The notes: generated by a model from the letters alone, not told the origin. A stretch of 64,000 nucleotides of DNA from Rhodopseudomonas rhenobacensis (GCF_014203125.1 NZ_JACHIH010000025.1:1-64000); one strand, 5' to 3'. Shown: positions 33,845 to 44,554, counted from the first letter of the stretch. A program made the numbers and translations.

Positions 33845-34000
33845 TTACTTCAGCCACGGCGAATAGACATACGCCAGAAAGTGAGCAACGATCGCGATCG
33901 CGCCGAAGATGCGCGTGCCGTCGATCACATGCTTGTGGAGCTCTTCCGATTCCGCGATTGTCAAGCCAGTCGGCCAGACCTTGTTCGGATCGTCTACCAT
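33845..34000 (-). CDS. pucB: LH2 beta subunit (PucB)
   Basis: A 51-residue antenna peptide with the conserved core [19 protein letters not shown] and the end [11 protein letters not shown]. His40 should ligate the B850 bacteriochlorophyll and His22 matches the conserved membrane-surface His. A strong AGGAGG precedes the ATG by 7 bases, as expected for a highly expressed antenna gene. Two PpsR-type operators lie about 260-300 bases upstream, leaving a long leader. It is the first gene of pucB-pucA-pucC-repeat genes. Confidence 0.95.
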   Translation of the reverse strand: MVDDPNKVWPTGLTIAESEELHKHVIDGTRIFGAIAIVAHFLAYVYSPWLK

Positions 34001-34259
34001 AACATAACCTCCTAAGAGACTTACGATCAGTTTCGTGCTGAACCCGCACGCAGGTTATTCGCTGCTGCTACGCCGAACGGATGTTCGCTTGGTCTCAGCA
34101 TCCTGTCTGTTGCCCGCCGAGGCCGCCGTCACCAATCGAGACGTGACCCAAACGAAGCGATGTCAGACTCGTTTGATCGGAAAATCCCAGGACGGAAATG
34201 CCCCAACTTGCTTGGAAACACCCTCGTCCCTAGCGGGAAACTCCTCTCGCTCGAGTGAG

Positions 34260-34277
34260 TGTAAGAATAACCTGACA
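34260..34277. promoter_or_regulatory. PpsR/CrtJ-type operator (puc, proximal)
   Basis: TGT-N12-ACA with exact spacing, about 260 bases upstream of the pucB ATG. A second perfect site is 26 bases further. Together with the crtI pair these are the only well-placed paired sites seen in the window. Confidence 0.7.
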
Positions 34278-34285
34278 CAAAGCTT

Positions 34286-34303
34286 TGTCAACTAAACGTG
34301 ACA
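34286..34303. promoter_or_regulatory. PpsR/CrtJ-type operator (puc, distal)
   Basis: TGT, CAACTAAACGTG, ACA. Exact TGT-N12-ACA spacing, centre 26 bases from the proximal site. The pair suggests PpsR repression of the puc operon under aerobic or high-light conditions. Confidence 0.7.
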
Positions 34304-34890
34304 ACAAGCGGCGACCTTGTGATGAGGCGGCACGGTCTGCAGCTGAATACCACCACGTCTATCCCTCGGCATATCCGTACCGGTCGCGGCATTTGTTTAG
34401 ATGTTGCGGTGTCGGGGGCTAAGCGATTTGGCCAGCTTGGTTTTCTGCCTATCGCCGGGCTTTCCCTGCAGTTCAGCTGGGATTGCCTGGCATCTGACGG
34501 GTACGCAGAAGCCCAATGAAATCGCGGCCCCGCCGCATCATTCTTTGGTTGTAAGGAGATGCGACAGCGCGACCGCGGCGCGGCTCGCAACCTCGCAGGC
34601 GCGATCGCTGCGGGAGCGAGTCGGCAACCTGGGAGACGGCAAGGACCGCGCTCTGCAGCCATCGCGGTCAATTCCGCCGCGCTCGCAACCTGCGCCAACC
34701 GAGAGAGCAGCTCCTCCGATCGACCAGTGACGTGGCCACTGTCCAATTTAGCTTACATATGAATGTCAGTTGCGCATGACAGGTGCGGCGATCCGTGCGA
34801 TAGAAAGCCTCTTCCAGCGATTTGCCGTCGATGCGCCGGCGATGAAGTTTTGGTTGGCGATCGATCGCCGTTGAAACGCCCGGATTGCCC
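34304..34890. other. Intergenic region without a recognisable gene
   Basis: About 590 bases between the puc operators and a small HTH gene. Open frames on both strands lack ribosome sites and family features. Local GC is lower than in the genes. Nothing further can be supported. Confidence 0.45.
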
Positions 34891-35109
34891 ATGGAGCAAC
34901 GATCCAAGCATCCTCTCAGCGCGCGCGAGCACGAGGTGTTGCGGCTTGCCGCGGTCGGCCACAGCAACAAGACCATCGCGGAGAAGCTGCAGATCGGGCC
35001 TAAGAGCGTCGAGACCTACAAGGCGCGCGGCATGACCAAGCTCGGCTTCCACGACCGCGTCGAGGTCGTCCGCTTCGCGCACAGCATGGGCTGGCTCGAC
35101 GAATCCTGA
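34891..35109 (+). CDS. LuxR-type HTH domain-only protein
   Basis: A 72-residue protein consisting of just a GerE/LuxR helix-turn-helix: LSAREHEVLRLAAVGHSNKT, then IGPKSVETYKARGMTKLGFH. There is no receiver or ligand domain; the frame is closed upstream by a TGA at 34843. It is either a stand-alone HTH regulator or the remnant of a FixJ/NarL-type response regulator. The ATG at 34891 has a weak GGA 6 bases upstream; a TTG two codons earlier is possible. It could act on the neighbouring puc or nnrS genes, but nothing shows this. Confidence 0.7.
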   Translation: MEQRSKHPLSAREHEVLRLAAVGHSNKTIAEKLQIGPKSVETYKARGMTKLGFHDRVEVVRFAHSMGWLDES

Positions 35110-35155
35110 GCAACACGACGGCTTCGGCACAGCAGTTGTTAGTTGCGATTCCGCG

Positions 35156-36358
35156 TCACGCCGACCGCGGCGCTTCCGGTCGCCGCTTGCGGTAGCCCAG
35201 CAGCAGCGGACCGAAGCTGATCGCGAAGCCGAGAAACGCCGCCGCCCAGGCGAACGCCGCCAGATGCAGCAAGCCGACGCTCCAGGCCGGATGGATCGCC
35301 GCGCAGATCCGCGCCAGCGCCGCCACGGCGGCCAGCACATAGATCGTCTGGGTGGCGATCGAGGCGGTGAGCTGCTGGCCGGTATGGCCGAGGCTGGCGC
35401 GGGTCATCACCGCCAGCGTCATGATGCCGGCGCCGCCGATCATCCAGGCGTGGGCGCCGGCGCTTGGCGCGATTGCCCCGAACGCCGCCGCCGCGGTCAG
35501 CAGAAAGCCGAGCGGCACGAACAGATAACCGACGTGCAGCACCAGCACGAGACGCTCGCGGCCGGTGCGATGGCCGGCCCAGCGGCCGAGCCGCAGCAGA
35601 TGCAGCACGCCGGCGATGCCGAGCGCGGTGCCGACCAGCGCGCCGTCCTGCAGCGCCACCCACAGCAGCAAGCTCACTGCGCTCACCGCCACCACCGCGC
35701 CGTCGAAGCGGCCGAACGGGGACGGCAGCCGGCCGGGATTCTCGCGCGCCAGCCAGTTGCGGGTGAAGCTCGGAATGATGCGGCCGCCGATCAGGCCGAT
35801 CAGCAGGATCACCACGGCAATGCCGAGCCGGATGCTGACATCGGCGAGGCCGCCGAAATGCGCCTCGAGATGAAAGCCGATATTGCCGGCGAGCAGCAGC
35901 GTCAGCAGCGCCACCACCGGCAGGTTATTCCATTTGCGGCCGGTGATGATCTCCCGCGCCACCACGATCGCCACCAGCGCCAGGAAGCTGCCATCGATCA
36001 GCAGCGCCGCGAGCCAGCCGGTGTCGGCGGAGAACGCCATCACGAAGCGCCCGGCGAGCCAGGCCAGCACCAGGCCGAGCAGCGGGGTGCCCTGGATCGG
36101 CATCCGGCCGGTCCAGTTCGGGATCGCGGTGAACAGAAAGCCGGTGATCACCGCCGGCAGATAGCCATACAGCATTTCGTGGACGTGCCAGTCGCGCGGC
36201 GCCAGCGTGGTCACCAACGTCAGCTCGCCATAATAGAATGGCAGCCAGATCAGCACCGCGACCGCGGCATAGATCGCGCCGGCAAGAAAGAACGGCCGAA
36301 AGCCGCTCGACAGGATGGCCGGGCCATGGTGCGGCTGAAAGCGGGGAATCGGGCTCAT
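35156..36358 (-). CDS. nnrS: NnrS family membrane protein
   Basis: A 400-residue protein with about 12 transmembrane helices. The NnrS hallmarks are PAILSSGFRPFFLAGAIYA at the N-terminus, WHVHEMLYGYLPAVITGFLF, and RIIPSFTRNWLA. NnrS is a haem- and copper-containing membrane protein that relieves nitrosative stress and accompanies denitrification genes. It is transcribed after nnrU with a 105-base gap. No nitrite or NO reductase genes are in the window. Confidence 0.9.
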   Translation of the reverse strand: MSPIPRFQPHHGPAILSSGFRPFFLAGAIYAAVAVLIWLPFYYGELTLVTTLAPRDWHVHEMLYGYLPAVITGFLFTAIPNWTGRMPIQGTPLLGLVLAWLAGRFVMAFSADTGWLAALLIDGSFLALVAIVVAREIITGRKWNNLPVVALLTLLLAGNIGFHLEAHFGGLADVSIRLGIAVVILLIGLIGGRIIPSFTRNWLARENPGRLPSPFGRFDGAVVAVSAVSLLLWVALQDGALVGTALGIAGVLHLLRLGRWAGHRTGRERLVLVLHVGYLFVPLGFLLTAAAAFGAIAPSAGAHAWMIGGAGIMTLAVMTRASLGHTGQQLTASIATQTIYVLAAVAALARICAAIHPAWSVGLLHLAAFAWAAAFLGFAISFGPLLLGYRKRRPEAPRSA

Positions 36359-36463
36359 CTCGACACATCCGGTGCGTTGCGCTGCAGGCTATGTAACGCC
36401 GCGCCGGAAACCGTGGTTGTGCCGCGACAAGCTTCGCGGCGATTTCGCCGAGGTGATCGATCG

Positions 36464-37180
36464 TTAAGGCAGCGGCGACACCCCGATCACCGGGGCGTGC
36501 AGCGCCAGCAGCGTCAGCCAGGCGACGAGGCCAATCGCCGCCCGCTTAAGCTCGATCCGAAACGATCGCGGCCGAAAGCGGCCGTCAAGCAAAGCGGCGA
36601 ACGGCCAGAACGAGGTGTTGCGGGCCAGCGCGTGCCAAGCTTCATATCCGAGCCGGCGTTGTTTGCGGCGGTCGATCATCACCATGCCGGCCAGCGCAAT
36701 CAGCGCGAAGAAGCCGAACAGCAGGGCGTGGGCGAGATCGCCGTTGGGCAGCAGATGCGCGCCGGACCACAGCGCGATCGCCCATAGCAACGGATGCCGC
36801 GCCACGCCTGCAATGCCGGGGCGATCGGGATCGAACGGCAAATTCGGATTGCCGCCGAACGACAGCGGGTTCGCGGCGCCGACGCCGAACGCCGCCAGCA
36901 GGCAGGCGAACGGCATCGCCAGATTCGGCGCCAGCATCTGCCAATGTTCGAACGGCCACAGCGGAACGAACGGCGCGCGGCCCGCAGCTGCGATCAGCCA
37001 GGCCAGCACCAGCAGCGAGACGCCGCTGTACAGCGCGAGGAAGCCGCGCTCGCTGAGCCGTGCCACCATCGCAGCGCGCACCGCAGGCCGCGACGGCACC
37101 GCGTGCGAGGCGACGAACACCGCGAAGGCGGCGATGAACTCCGCCCAGTCGCTGAGGTGGGGGGCTGCGCTGGCTGGCAT
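36464..37180 (-). CDS. nnrU: NnrU family membrane protein
   Basis: A 238-residue polytopic protein of the NnrU family. N-terminal FVASHAVPSRPAVRAAMV is the usual first-helix region, GVARHPLLWAIALWSGAHLL is the family core, and YEAWHALARNTSFWPFAALL follows. NnrU is found with NnrS in denitrifiers and is thought to aid nitrite or NO reduction. The ATG at 37180 is chosen because the frame upstream runs through repeat A. It precedes nnrS on the same strand. Confidence 0.82.
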   Translation of the reverse strand: MPASAAPHLSDWAEFIAAFAVFVASHAVPSRPAVRAAMVARLSERGFLALYSGVSLLVLAWLIAAAGRAPFVPLWPFEHWQMLAPNLAMPFACLLAAFGVGAANPLSFGGNPNLPFDPDRPGIAGVARHPLLWAIALWSGAHLLPNGDLAHALLFGFFALIALAGMVMIDRRKQRRLGYEAWHALARNTSFWPFAALLDGRFRPRSFRIELKRAAIGLVAWLTLLALHAPVIGVSPLP

Positions 37181-37261
37181 CGGGCTCCTGTTTTCGTTGT
37201 TGAATCTAGGACACTCCAACGCATTTCCGATTGGGGTGATGCGGTTCGCAACGACGAGGCT

Positions 37262-37377
37262 GTCATTCCGGGGCACGAGCGGCGTGAGCCGCGAGTGAAC
37301 CCGGAATCCAGTACTCACCGCCCTGGAATACTGGATTCCGGGTTCGCTCGGCCTGCCGCCTCGCGCCCCGGAATGAC
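37262..37377. repeat. 116-bp palindromic repeat (family A, copy 5)
   Basis: Nearly identical to 2162-2277 over the full 116 bases, including the loop. Such identity between copies 35 kb apart points to recent spread or gene conversion. It lies between nnrU and the pgm stop. Confidence 0.85.
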
Positions 37378-37464
37378 AGCTTCGTTTTCGGTTGGCGCAG
37401 CGAAGAACGCGACGGATCGCGGACGCCCGGGACTCTTCAACGCGAAGGCCGTTGGCCCTTCGCC

Positions 37465-39120
<1,656 letters not shown>

Positions 39121-39263
39121 CTGTAGCTCCTGGATGGATGAGACCACGCGACCGGACGGCCGCAGTTGGCGGCACCATGGCACGTCGGTGATGCGATTGA
39201 AAATTCCGCGTGGGTGGCAGCGACCCTACGATAGGCGCAGGGGTCGGTTCTGCGCCGGCGCGC

Positions 39264-39971
39264 TCACAGCAGCAATGCCGACTGTTCCAACAGCGTCTCG
39301 TAACATTCACACGACAGCTTCGCCACCGCAGGCCGATTCGTGATCTTGATGACGCCGCGCGAATAGGAGATCAGGCCGGCATTCTGCAGCTTGGTGGCGA
39401 CCTCGGTGACCGAGGTGCGCCGCACGCCGAGCATCTCGGCGAGGAATTCCTGGGTCAGGTTGACCGTATCGCCGCCGGCGCGGTCGGCGGATTGCAGGAG
39501 CCAACGGCAGAACCGGGCCTCGATCAGATGCAGCGCGTTGCAGGCCGCGGTCACCCGCGCCTGCGACAGCAGCACTTCATTGTATTGGATGCAGAGAGTG
39601 CGCAGCGCCTCGCTGTTGGCGGCGACCTTCCTGAATTGCGACGAGGGAATCTTGGTCAGCGTAGTCGGCATCTGCACCACGACGCGAACCAGCGACTTGT
39701 ACAGCCCCAGTCCCGCCATCGCGCCGACCACGCCCTCGCGCCCCACGGTTGCGGTCTCGATCGCCTTGCCGTCGCGCAACACCGCCAGCAACGACAGCAT
39801 CCCGTTGTGCGGGAAATAAACGTGCTCGAACTCGTCGCCGGGCTCCAGCAGCACCAGCCCCTGCTGCAACGAGGCAGTGGTCATATGCGGCGCCAAAAGA
39901 TCGAAGATAGCGCGGGGGAGCCCCGCCAACAATTTGTTATCCAAGGGTAATCTAACGTTTATGGAATGCAC
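39264..39971 (-). CDS. Crp/Fnr family transcriptional regulator
   Basis: About 235 residues. The cyclic-nucleotide-binding-like beta barrel is seen in LVLLEPGDEFEHVYFPHNGM and TATVGREGVVGAMAGLG. A C-terminal winged helix is seen in FLAEMLGVRRTSVTEVATKL and LISYSRGVIKITN. There is no N-terminal Cys cluster, so it is not an oxygen-sensing Fnr. A GTG at 39971 is taken as the start, since family sequence begins soon after and the longer frame upstream is not family-like. The regulon is unknown. Confidence 0.85.
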   Translation of the reverse strand: MHSINVRLPLDNKLLAGLPRAIFDLLAPHMTTASLQQGLVLLEPGDEFEHVYFPHNGMLSLLAVLRDGKAIETATVGREGVVGAMAGLGLYKSLVRVVVQMPTTLTKIPSSQFRKVAANSEALRTLCIQYNEVLLSQARVTAACNALHLIEARFCRWLLQSADRAGGDTVNLTQEFLAEMLGVRRTSVTEVATKLQNAGLISYSRGVIKITNRPAVAKLSCECYETLLEQSALLL

Positions 39972-40299
39972 TGCGTTATCCGCCCGGTCGGTCGGGCCGT
40001 CTACCGCAGGGGTGGGGAGGACGCGCCGAGACGCATTCCGCGGATCTGCGAATATATGAAAATGACCCCCGATTTGTCTGTCCGGTTCCGCGCTTATCGC
40101 GGTACCCGGCGCGATCAGGGTTTTCGCGCGGGAAGTCCGAAAATATTCGGAGTGCCAAGCCCCGGACCAGGTAAAGCTACGAGGATTAGTGTGTCCGAAA
40201 GCCGACAGATGCGCCGGAGGCGCCCGGTTTAAGGAACTGGACCACCACCAGGCGTATTGTTGCGCTCGCAACTGATCGGACGCCCGGCCAGGCGTCGGT
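39972..40299. other. Intergenic, no gene seen
   Basis: About 330 bases between the Crp/Fnr gene start and the short-chain dehydrogenase remnant. It should hold the regulator's promoter. No convincing small gene, palindromic repeat or terminator was found. Confidence 0.4.
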
Positions 40300-40606
40300 T
40301 CAGATGAACGGCTTGCCGCCGGTGACCGCGATGGTGGTGCCGGAGACGTAACTCGACAAGGGATCCGCCAGCATCACGTAGGCGGTGGCGAGTTCGGCTG
40401 GCTGACCCGGACGCCCGATCGGCGTCTGCTTGCCGAAATTCTCCACCGCTTCCTCCGGCATGGTCGAGGGAATCAGCGGCGTCCAGATCGGCCCGGGCGC
40501 CCTTATAGGTTTTTTCGCCATGGTCCGGCCGCGGATCCATCGCCGCGGTGGAACCGGGCATGTCCTGCGGCTGGGACGCGAACGGCGGCTTGGGATAGTC
40601 CAGCAT
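40300..40606 (-). pseudogene. Short-chain dehydrogenase gene with internal deletion
   Basis: The start (MLDYPKPPFASQPQDMPGST, then MDPRPDHGEKTYKG) is the N-terminus of a YhdF/YdaD-type SDR. The end, in another frame, is its C-terminus (GPIWTPLIPSTMPEEAVENF, then GRPGQPAELATAYVMLADPL and VTGGKPFI). The whole Rossmann core, with TGxxxGIG and YxxxK, is missing. The junction is near 40500 and shifts the frame. About 200 residues were lost. It starts 6 bases after the next small gene on the same strand. Confidence 0.85.
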
Positions 40607-40612
40607 AGAGGG

Positions 40613-40837
40613 TCAATTCCTGAAGGCGTTCTGGAACGCTGAAATCGCCTTGTTGGCGAGGCGGATCTTGTTGCGCTCGCCGCGGTAGTACAGATCGACG
40701 ACGGTATCGAGCAGCAGTTCGTGAACCCCGAACATCTCGGGGATGGCGCCGCTCAGGCGCAGGTAATCGAACGCGATGTCGTAAGCCTGGTCGAGCGTCT
40801 CTAAGCCGGTGGTGCGCAGATTTTGCTGGGCCAACAT
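40613..40837 (-). CDS. Small conserved hypothetical protein (74 aa)
   Basis: MLAQQNLRTTGLETLDQAYD begins a soluble, mostly helical protein with a Leu/Asp pattern (YDIAFDYLRLSGAIPEMFGV, then ELLLDTVVDLYYRGERNKIR). A GGGAG 8 bases before the ATG supports the start at 40837. It lies directly upstream of the broken SDR gene, which in other strains is likely its operon partner. Family not recognised. Confidence 0.6.
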   Translation of the reverse strand: MLAQQNLRTTGLETLDQAYDIAFDYLRLSGAIPEMFGVHELLLDTVVDLYYRGERNKIRLANKAISAFQNAFRN

Positions 40838-40924
40838 GGCGATCACTCCCGTTGTGGAGTGAAAAGCGTGGCGCCGGAAAAATGTTCCCGGCGCTGGCGC
40901 CGCAGCCCACGACCTTGCCGGTCG

Positions 40925-41752
40925 CTAGGGACCCATCGCGCGCGGATCGCTGGTCAGCCTGCTGGTATCGACCGGGCCGAGTTGGCTGCTGTCATCCTGG
41001 GCGAGAAACTTGTCCAGCGTGTCTTGAATGCGCTGCTTGACGCTGTCCGGACCGCGATCGCTCATGTCGGTGTGCTGAAAGTCGGTGGCCACGATGTCGA
41101 TGCCGGCTTCCTTGGCCATCTCGGGATCCGGCAACACGCCGGGATCGGTCTTGAATACCGGATCCTTGGAGCGGAACGACAGGATCTTGGCGGCGCCCGA
41201 AGTGACGAACGGCACGCGCAGATTATCCAGCGTCACCACCCGGCGGACCAGTTCGGGATGCTGCTGGGCGAAGAACATCGAGATGTCGCCGCCGTTGGAA
41301 TGCCCGGCCAGCGTGAGATGTGCGTAGTCGGCGTTGGGCTGGATCTTCTTCATCTCGCTGATCGCGAACAGGATGTTCTGCATGCCGCGCTCGTAGACCT
41401 GCAGGCGACCGACATAGAGCGAGCCGGCCTTGGTCATCAACGGTTTGTCGCCCGGCAAGTCATGCTGGATGCTCGCCACCAGGTAGCCGCGCGCCGCCAG
41501 CACGTTGGCGAGGAAGGAATATTCGGTGTTCTTGACGGTGTTGCCGTGGCTGATGATGGCCACCGGCAGCACAATGCCCGCCATCGCCTTCATCTCGGCG
41601 TCGCGACGCACCGCGATGTCGACATCGATCGCGCGGTTGCGCGTGCTGTCGAACAAATTCAAGGTCTCGTGCCGGATCGCCAGCTTGCTGGCCACAAAAT
41701 ACGAGCCGATCGCCAGCACAAACACGCTTACAAGAATCGCCAGCTTCTTCAT
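40925..41752 (-). CDS. Anchored alpha/beta hydrolase
   Basis: A 275-residue protein. An N-terminal membrane anchor or signal (MKKLAILVSVFVLAIGSYFV) is followed by an alpha/beta hydrolase domain: IISHGNT at the oxyanion position, and the nucleophile elbow GHSNGG. The late region TDFQHTDMSD could supply the catalytic His. It is probably periplasmic or membrane-facing. It is distantly like platelet-activating-factor acetylhydrolase-type serine esterases. Substrate unknown. It stands alone between small genes. Confidence 0.75.
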   Translation of the reverse strand: MKKLAILVSVFVLAIGSYFVASKLAIRHETLNLFDSTRNRAIDVDIAVRRDAEMKAMAGIVLPVAIISHGNTVKNTEYSFLANVLAARGYLVASIQHDLPGDKPLMTKAGSLYVGRLQVYERGMQNILFAISEMKKIQPNADYAHLTLAGHSNGGDISMFFAQQHPELVRRVVTLDNLRVPFVTSGAAKILSFRSKDPVFKTDPGVLPDPEMAKEAGIDIVATDFQHTDMSDRGPDSVKQRIQDTLDKFLAQDDSSQLGPVDTSRLTSDPRAMGP

Positions 41753-41917
41753 CGCTCCATCCGCGCAAAGGGTCCTGCTTGAGGTGGGCCTCCTTGATAA
41801 CGCGGAAAGCCCCGGTTTTGCACGCGGGGAATTAAATTTTTGAAAGAAATCGAGGGGTTAGCATACCGCAACGCGAAATTCCAACTGCACTGCGATAACG
41901 GCAGAGGCGGGATCGGT

Positions 41918-42280
41918 TCAGCAGATCAGCTCGCTGATCACGCCGGCGATCTGCGCCGGACTATAGGGCTTGGGCAGGAAACGCCCGCGCTCGGGAAGCT
42001 GGTCGGGACTGATCGACAACTGCCCGGAGGTGGTGATGATCTCGATCGGCGGCCAGCGTCCCCGCACCGCTTGGGCAAGCTTCAGCCCGTCCATCGCGCC
42101 GGGCATCTGGATATCGGTGAACACCACGCGGATATCGTTGCGCGCTTCCAGGATCTCGATCGCCTCGTCGGCATTGGCGGCTTCAACGACTTGGAAGCCC
42201 GCCGCCTCGATCATCTCCACCGCATTGGCCCGAAGCAAGCTCTCGTCTTCTACCACCAAAACGATGGGCTTTTTGCTCAT
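41918..42280 (-). CDS. Single-domain response regulator
   Basis: A 120-residue CheY-like receiver: VLVVEDESLLRANAVEMIEA at the start with the acidic pair, phospho-Asp in VVFTDIQMPGAMDGL, the Thr/Ser in TTSGQL, and the Lys in FLPKPYS. There is no output domain. The ATG at 42280 is chosen; another in-frame Met four codons upstream is possible. Its partner is unknown. The nearest histidine kinase gene (48780) has its own receiver. Confidence 0.88.
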   Translation of the reverse strand: MSKKPIVLVVEDESLLRANAVEMIEAAGFQVVEAANADEAIEILEARNDIRVVFTDIQMPGAMDGLKLAQAVRGRWPPIEIITTSGQLSISPDQLPERGRFLPKPYSPAQIAGVISELIC

Positions 42281-42394
42281 TAATCCGACCATTGATTTAC
42301 TTTGCCCCTTCAATGGAGCTAAGGTTTTGAGACTATTATCGTTCCGACACTGCGAGAAATTCCGAAAACGGACATTCAACTTGAAAAGCTGCCG

Positions 42395-44554
42395 TCAGGC
42401 CTGCCGGGCCTCCCACAGCGACAACGATCTTCCCACCATATCGTAGTGCGCGTCCTTCTTGAGACGGGAAATCCTGCTGTCGCCGGGCTTGTTGGTGTCG
42501 ATCAGACACTCCCAGGTCCGGCACTGCGGCACGGCGGGGAATTTGAACGGCACCGTGTCGTGGTGGGCGTTGAACATCAGGAACAACGTGTTGTCGGAGC
42601 CCTTGCGGCGGATGCCGGTGACCTGCGCCCGGCCATCCAGCAACATGCCGACGCAACGCGCATTGCCGTCGTTCCATTGCTCGCAGGCCATCTCGGCGCC
42701 GCTCGGATCGATCCAGGTCACGTCCTTGACTCCGAGCTCTTCGTTGAAGGCGCCGGTGAGAAACCGGCCGCGATGAAACAACGGCTGACGCTGCCTAGTT
42801 TCGATCAGCCGCCGGGTAAACTCGATCAGGCCGCGGCCGTCCTCGTCGATGCCCTCCCAGTCGAGCCAGCTGATCTCGTTGTCCTGCGCATAGGCGTTGT
42901 TGTTACCCTGCTGGGTGCGGGCGAATTCGTCGCCGGCCAGGATCATCGGCGTGCCGCGCGACAGCAGCACGGTGGCCAGCAAATTACGCATCTGCCGGAA
43001 CCGCAAGTCGCGGATCTGCGGATCGTCGGTCGGGCCTTCGACGCCGTGATTCCACGACAGATTGTGCGAATGGCCGTCGCGATTGTCCTCGCCATTGGCC
43101 TCGTTGTGCTTGTGATCGTAGGACACCAGATCGTTCAGCGTGAAGCCGTCATGCGCGGTGACGAAGTTGACCGACGACCACGGCTTGCGGCCGCGCTTGT
43201 TGAACAGGTCCGGCGAGGCCGACAGCCGGGTGGCGAGCTCGGCGAGCTTGCCCTCGTCGCCCTTCCAGAACGCCCGCGTGGTGTCGCGGAAGCGGTCGTT
43301 CCATTCCGCCCAGCCCGGCGAGAACCGCCCGACCTGGTAGCCGCCCGGCCCGCAATCCCACGGCTCCGCGATCAATTTCACCTGGCTGAGTACCGGATCC
43401 TGCCGGCAGGCGTCGAGGAAGCCGCCGCCTTCGTCGAAGCCGTAGGGCTCGCGCGCCAGGATGGTGGCGAGATCGAAGCGGAAGCCGTCGACCCGCATCT
43501 CCTGCGCCCAATAGCGCAAGCTGTCGGCGACCATCTGCAACACCCGCTGGTGCGACAGGTTGACGGTGTTGCCGGTGCCGGTGTCGTTGATGTAGTAACG
43601 CCGATCCGGCGCCAGCCGGTAGTATGACGCGTTGTCGATGCCCTTGAACGACAGCGTCGGGCCGAGCTCGTTGCCTTCGGCGGTGTGGTTGTAGACCACG
43701 TCGAGAATGATCTCGATGCCGACGCGGTGAAACTGCGCCACCATTTCCTTGAACTCGTTGACGAACGGTCCGGACAGATAGCGGGCCTGCGGCGCAAAGA
43801 ATCCGATGGTGTTGTAGCCCCAGTAATTGTGCATGCCCTTCTCGACCAGATAGCTGTCGTCGACAAAAGCGTGGATCGGCAACAGCTCGAGCGCGGTAAT
43901 GCCGAGGTTGCGGATATAGTCGATCACTTCGTGATGCATCATGCCGGCGAAGCTGCCGCGCAGCACCTCGGGGACCGCGGGATGCTTCATGGTGTAGCCG
44001 CGGACGTGGGCTTCGTAGAAGATCGTCCGTTCCCACGGAATATGCGGCCGGCGCTCGTCGCCCCAGGTGAAGGCCGGATCGATCACCCGGCACTTCGGCA
44101 CGAACGCAGCACTATCGCGCTCGTCGAACGACAGGTCGCCGTCGGCGTGACCGAGGGTATAGCCGAACAGCGCCGGATCCCATTTCAGGCCGCCGACGAT
44201 CTGCTTGGCGTAGGGATCGAGCAACAGCTTGTTGGGATTGAAGCGGTGGCCTTCGGCCGGTGCATAAGGCCCGTGGACGCGGTAGCCATAGACCTGACCG
44301 GGCCGCGCGTCCGGCAGGTAGCCGTGCCAGACTTCGTCGGTGTATTCGGGCAGCTCGATCCGCTCCAGTTCACGGAGGCCGTCATTGTCGAACAGGCACA
44401 GCTCGACCTTGGTGGCGTTGGCGGAGAACAGCGCGAAATTCACGCCGAGGCCGTCCCAATTGGCGCCGAGCGGAAACGGCCGCCCCTCCAGCACGCGATG
44501 TCTGGCCCGCGAGGCGACAGACTGGGCGACGGAAATCCTCGGCATCTGGTTCAT
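42395..44554 (-). CDS. glgX: GlgX, glycogen debranching enzyme
   Basis: A 719-residue GH13 enzyme that cleaves alpha-1,6 branches of limit dextrins. An N-terminal CBM48-like domain (RPFPLGANWDGLGVNFALFS) precedes the catalytic barrel, with IEIILDVVYNHTAEGNELGP, the nucleophile in MRVDGFRFDLATIL, and NFVTAHDGFTLNDLVSYDHK. The ATG at 44554 follows GGGGCAG; a longer frame starts 51 bases upstream. It is divergent from treZ, 215 bases apart, as expected for a shared glycogen-to-trehalose function (treX-treZ). Confidence 0.93.
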   Translation of the reverse strand: MNQMPRISVAQSVASRARHRVLEGRPFPLGANWDGLGVNFALFSANATKVELCLFDNDGLRELERIELPEYTDEVWHGYLPDARPGQVYGYRVHGPYAPAEGHRFNPNKLLLDPYAKQIVGGLKWDPALFGYTLGHADGDLSFDERDSAAFVPKCRVIDPAFTWGDERRPHIPWERTIFYEAHVRGYTMKHPAVPEVLRGSFAGMMHHEVIDYIRNLGITALELLPIHAFVDDSYLVEKGMHNYWGYNTIGFFAPQARYLSGPFVNEFKEMVAQFHRVGIEIILDVVYNHTAEGNELGPTLSFKGIDNASYYRLAPDRRYYINDTGTGNTVNLSHQRVLQMVADSLRYWAQEMRVDGFRFDLATILAREPYGFDEGGGFLDACRQDPVLSQVKLIAEPWDCGPGGYQVGRFSPGWAEWNDRFRDTTRAFWKGDEGKLAELATRLSASPDLFNKRGRKPWSSVNFVTAHDGFTLNDLVSYDHKHNEANGEDNRDGHSHNLSWNHGVEGPTDDPQIRDLRFRQMRNLLATVLLSRGTPMILAGDEFARTQQGNNNAYAQDNEISWLDWEGIDEDGRGLIEFTRRLIETRQRQPLFHRGRFLTGAFNEELGVKDVTWIDPSGAEMACEQWNDGNARCVGMLLDGRAQVTGIRRKGSDNTLFLMFNAHHDTVPFKFPAVPQCRTWECLIDTNKPGDSRISRLKKDAHYDMVGRSLSLWEARQA

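Noticed and set aside
34304-34762. Small open frames on both strands between puc and the HTH gene
   Set aside because: They overlap each other, have no ribosome sites, and their composition is unlike real genes here.
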